From: Kitasatospora sp. NBC_01250
GTDB lineage: Bacteria > Actinomycetota > Actinomycetes > Streptomycetales > Streptomycetaceae
DNA: 64,000 nucleotides
Direction: 5' to 3'
Assembly: GCF_036226465.1 (NCBI RefSeq)
Contig: NZ_CP108476.1
Location: 2,294,001 to 2,358,000, forward strand
Shown: piece after piece, positions 62,989 to 64,000 of the stretch
Layout: each line of letters begins with the position of its first letter
How positions within the stretch are numbered: position 1 is the stretch's first letter
Made by a program: the position numbers and the translations under genes
Notes under the pieces: generated by a model
The model's input: the letters and a program-made list of their open reading frames with translations, nothing else
Database searches by the model: none
What the model was told of the DNA's origin: nothing

Positions 62989-63990
62989 ATGCCGCGTTTC
63001 GAGGTGGGCACCGAGGACCTGCTGCACAGCCGCTTCGCGCTCTCCCCCTCCTTCGAACTCTGCGCCCTGCTGCGCCTGTTGGAGGGAGTACCGGGCCGCC
63101 GGCTGCCCGCCGGCTGGGCGGCCCGGCTGCGCCCGGTCTTCGAAGAGCTGCGAGTCCGCACCGAGTTGGACGCGGTGCTCAGCCTGCAGAACCCGTCCTT
63201 CGGCGCGAACTTCATCGCGCCGCCGCCCACCGGCCTCGCCCAGAGCTGGGCCGACGACCTGGCCGCGATCCGGCGCACCGCGCCCGCCACGGCCCGCGCG
63301 GACATCGCGCGCTGCCTCACCGCCCGGCCGACCGTGCGCCCCGCCCGCCCCGCCGTGCGGGCGGTGCTGGCCGCGCCGGACGCGGTCGACCGGATCGCCA
63401 CCGCGCTCGACCAGGCCTGGCACGCGCTGCTCGCCCCGGACTGGCCGCAACTGCGGGCCATCTGCGAGCGCGACGTGGTGCACCGGGCGGGACTGCTGGG
63501 GCGGCACGGCTGGGCGGCGGCGCTGGAGGGGCTGCACCCGCGGCTGAGCTGGCGCGACGGCGGGATCGAAGTGGCCGGCCGCACCACCGAGCCGGCCGTC
63601 CCGCTGGCGGGTGAGGGGCTGCTGCTGGTCCCCTCCGTCTTCGTCCACCCGGAGATCGCGGCGTACGTGGACGACCCGTGGCCCAAGGCGATCGTCTACC
63701 CGGCCCGGGGGATCGCGGCGCTGTGGGAGGAGCGGCCACAGGCGGCGCCCGAGGCGCTGGCCGCCCTGCTCGGGAGCTCCCGGGCCCGTCTGCTCGCCGC
63801 GCTCGACCAGCCGGCCGGGACCACCCAGCTCGCCCGCAGCCTGGCCATGACCACCGGCGCGGTCGGCGACCACCTCGCCGTGCTGCGCCGCGCCGGCCTG
63901 CTCCACCGGGCCCGGTCCGGCCGCACGGTGCTCTACTGCCGCACGCCGCTGGCCGAGGCCCTGCTCGGTGGCGCGGCGGCGGCCGACTGA
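62989..63990 (+). CDS. ArsR-type winged-helix regulator with large N-terminal domain
   Basis: A 333-residue regulator. The C-terminal 90 residues are the ArsR winged helix: LLGSSRARLLAALDQPAGTTQLARSLAMTTGAVGDHLAVLRRAGLLHRARSGRTVLYCRTP. The first 240 residues are a domain of unknown function seen in many Streptomyces regulators of this length (DUF5937-like, from memory). There is no metal-binding Cys/His pattern typical of SmtB. ATG 62989. Divergent from the MFS gene, which it probably represses. Confidence 0.85.
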   Translation: MPRFEVGTEDLLHSRFALSPSFELCALLRLLEGVPGRRLPAGWAARLRPVFEELRVRTELDAVLSLQNPSFGANFIAPPPTGLAQSWADDLAAIRRTAPATARADIARCLTARPTVRPARPAVRAVLAAPDAVDRIATALDQAWHALLAPDWPQLRAICERDVVHRAGLLGRHGWAAALEGLHPRLSWRDGGIEVAGRTTEPAVPLAGEGLLLVPSVFVHPEIAAYVDDPWPKAIVYPARGIAALWEERPQAAPEALAALLGSSRARLLAALDQPAGTTQLARSLAMTTGAVGDHLAVLRRAGLLHRARSGRTVLYCRTPLAEALLGGAAAAD

Positions 63991-64000
63991 CACCGCCCTG

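Overview
The window is one continuous, very GC-rich stretch of actinobacterial chromosome. The gene content points to the Streptomycetaceae (Streptomyces or Kitasatospora): GTG starts and 4-base stop/start overlaps are common, there is a conservon (cvnABCD), an SCO5389-like protein, a DasR-like chitinase promoter, a MoxR/DUF58/DUF4129 operon and many secreted proteins. I cannot fix the genus without a marker gene. I saw no rRNA, tRNA, CRISPR array, transposase or integrase. About 53 protein genes are supported, with one cut off at the left edge.

Layout. 1-2.0 kb: the tail of an unknown gene, then a translationally coupled glycosyltransferase and polysaccharide deacetylase. 2.5-4.6 kb: an OmpR-type response regulator and histidine kinase, with operator-like repeats upstream. 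4.7-6.4 kb: one protein that joins an ECF sigma factor, a zinc-type anti-sigma motif, a membrane helix and an extracellular CAP domain. 6.5-12.8 kb: small proteins, a MarR regulator, an S9 peptidase and a class A penicillin-binding protein. 12.8-21.3 kb: an accessory-looking block with a 2258-residue secreted lysozyme-like/RHS protein, a small membrane protein in the position of an immunity gene, and a divergent secreted lectin separated by AT-richer DNA. 21.4-23.8 kb: an SCO5389-like protein and a 602-residue Glu/Ala/Pro-rich protein. 24.0-28.5 kb: a LysR regulator divergent from succinate dehydrogenase sdhCAB. 28.6-30.7 kb: a Mrr nuclease-TerD fusion. 30.9-34.3 kb: a MacB/FtsX-like ABC pair. 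34.5-39.4 kb: the DUF4129-MoxR-DUF58 operon. 39.4-41.8 kb: a MarR-controlled DrrAB-type drug exporter. 41.9-43.9 kb: a DinB-like protein, an acetyltransferase and a PurN-like formyltransferase. 44.0-49.1 kb: a conservon followed by a StyA-like flavin monooxygenase. 49.8-51.6 kb: a secreted peptide-N-glycosidase A-like protein. 52-59.8 kb: small proteins, an EamA transporter, a gamma-glutamylcyclotransferase, a lipoprotein, a PQQ-type propeller, a PP2C phosphatase, an M48 protease, a cupin and a nucleotidyltransferase. 59.8-64 kb: a GH18 chitinase under DasR-like sites, an MFS transporter and an ArsR-type regulator.

How the genes fit together. Much of the window concerns the cell surface and sensing: wall synthesis (penicillin-binding protein), secreted glycan-active enzymes (chitinase, PNGase A, lectin, deacetylase), envelope stress signalling (two-component system, ECF-CAP fusion, conservon, PP2C phosphatase), and MarR/LysR/ArsR regulators beside their likely targets. 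The best candidates for new biology are the RHS/lectin block, the sigma-CAP one-component fusion, the Mrr-TerD fusion and the conservon-monooxygenase cluster. All functional statements come from reading motifs by eye, without database searches.
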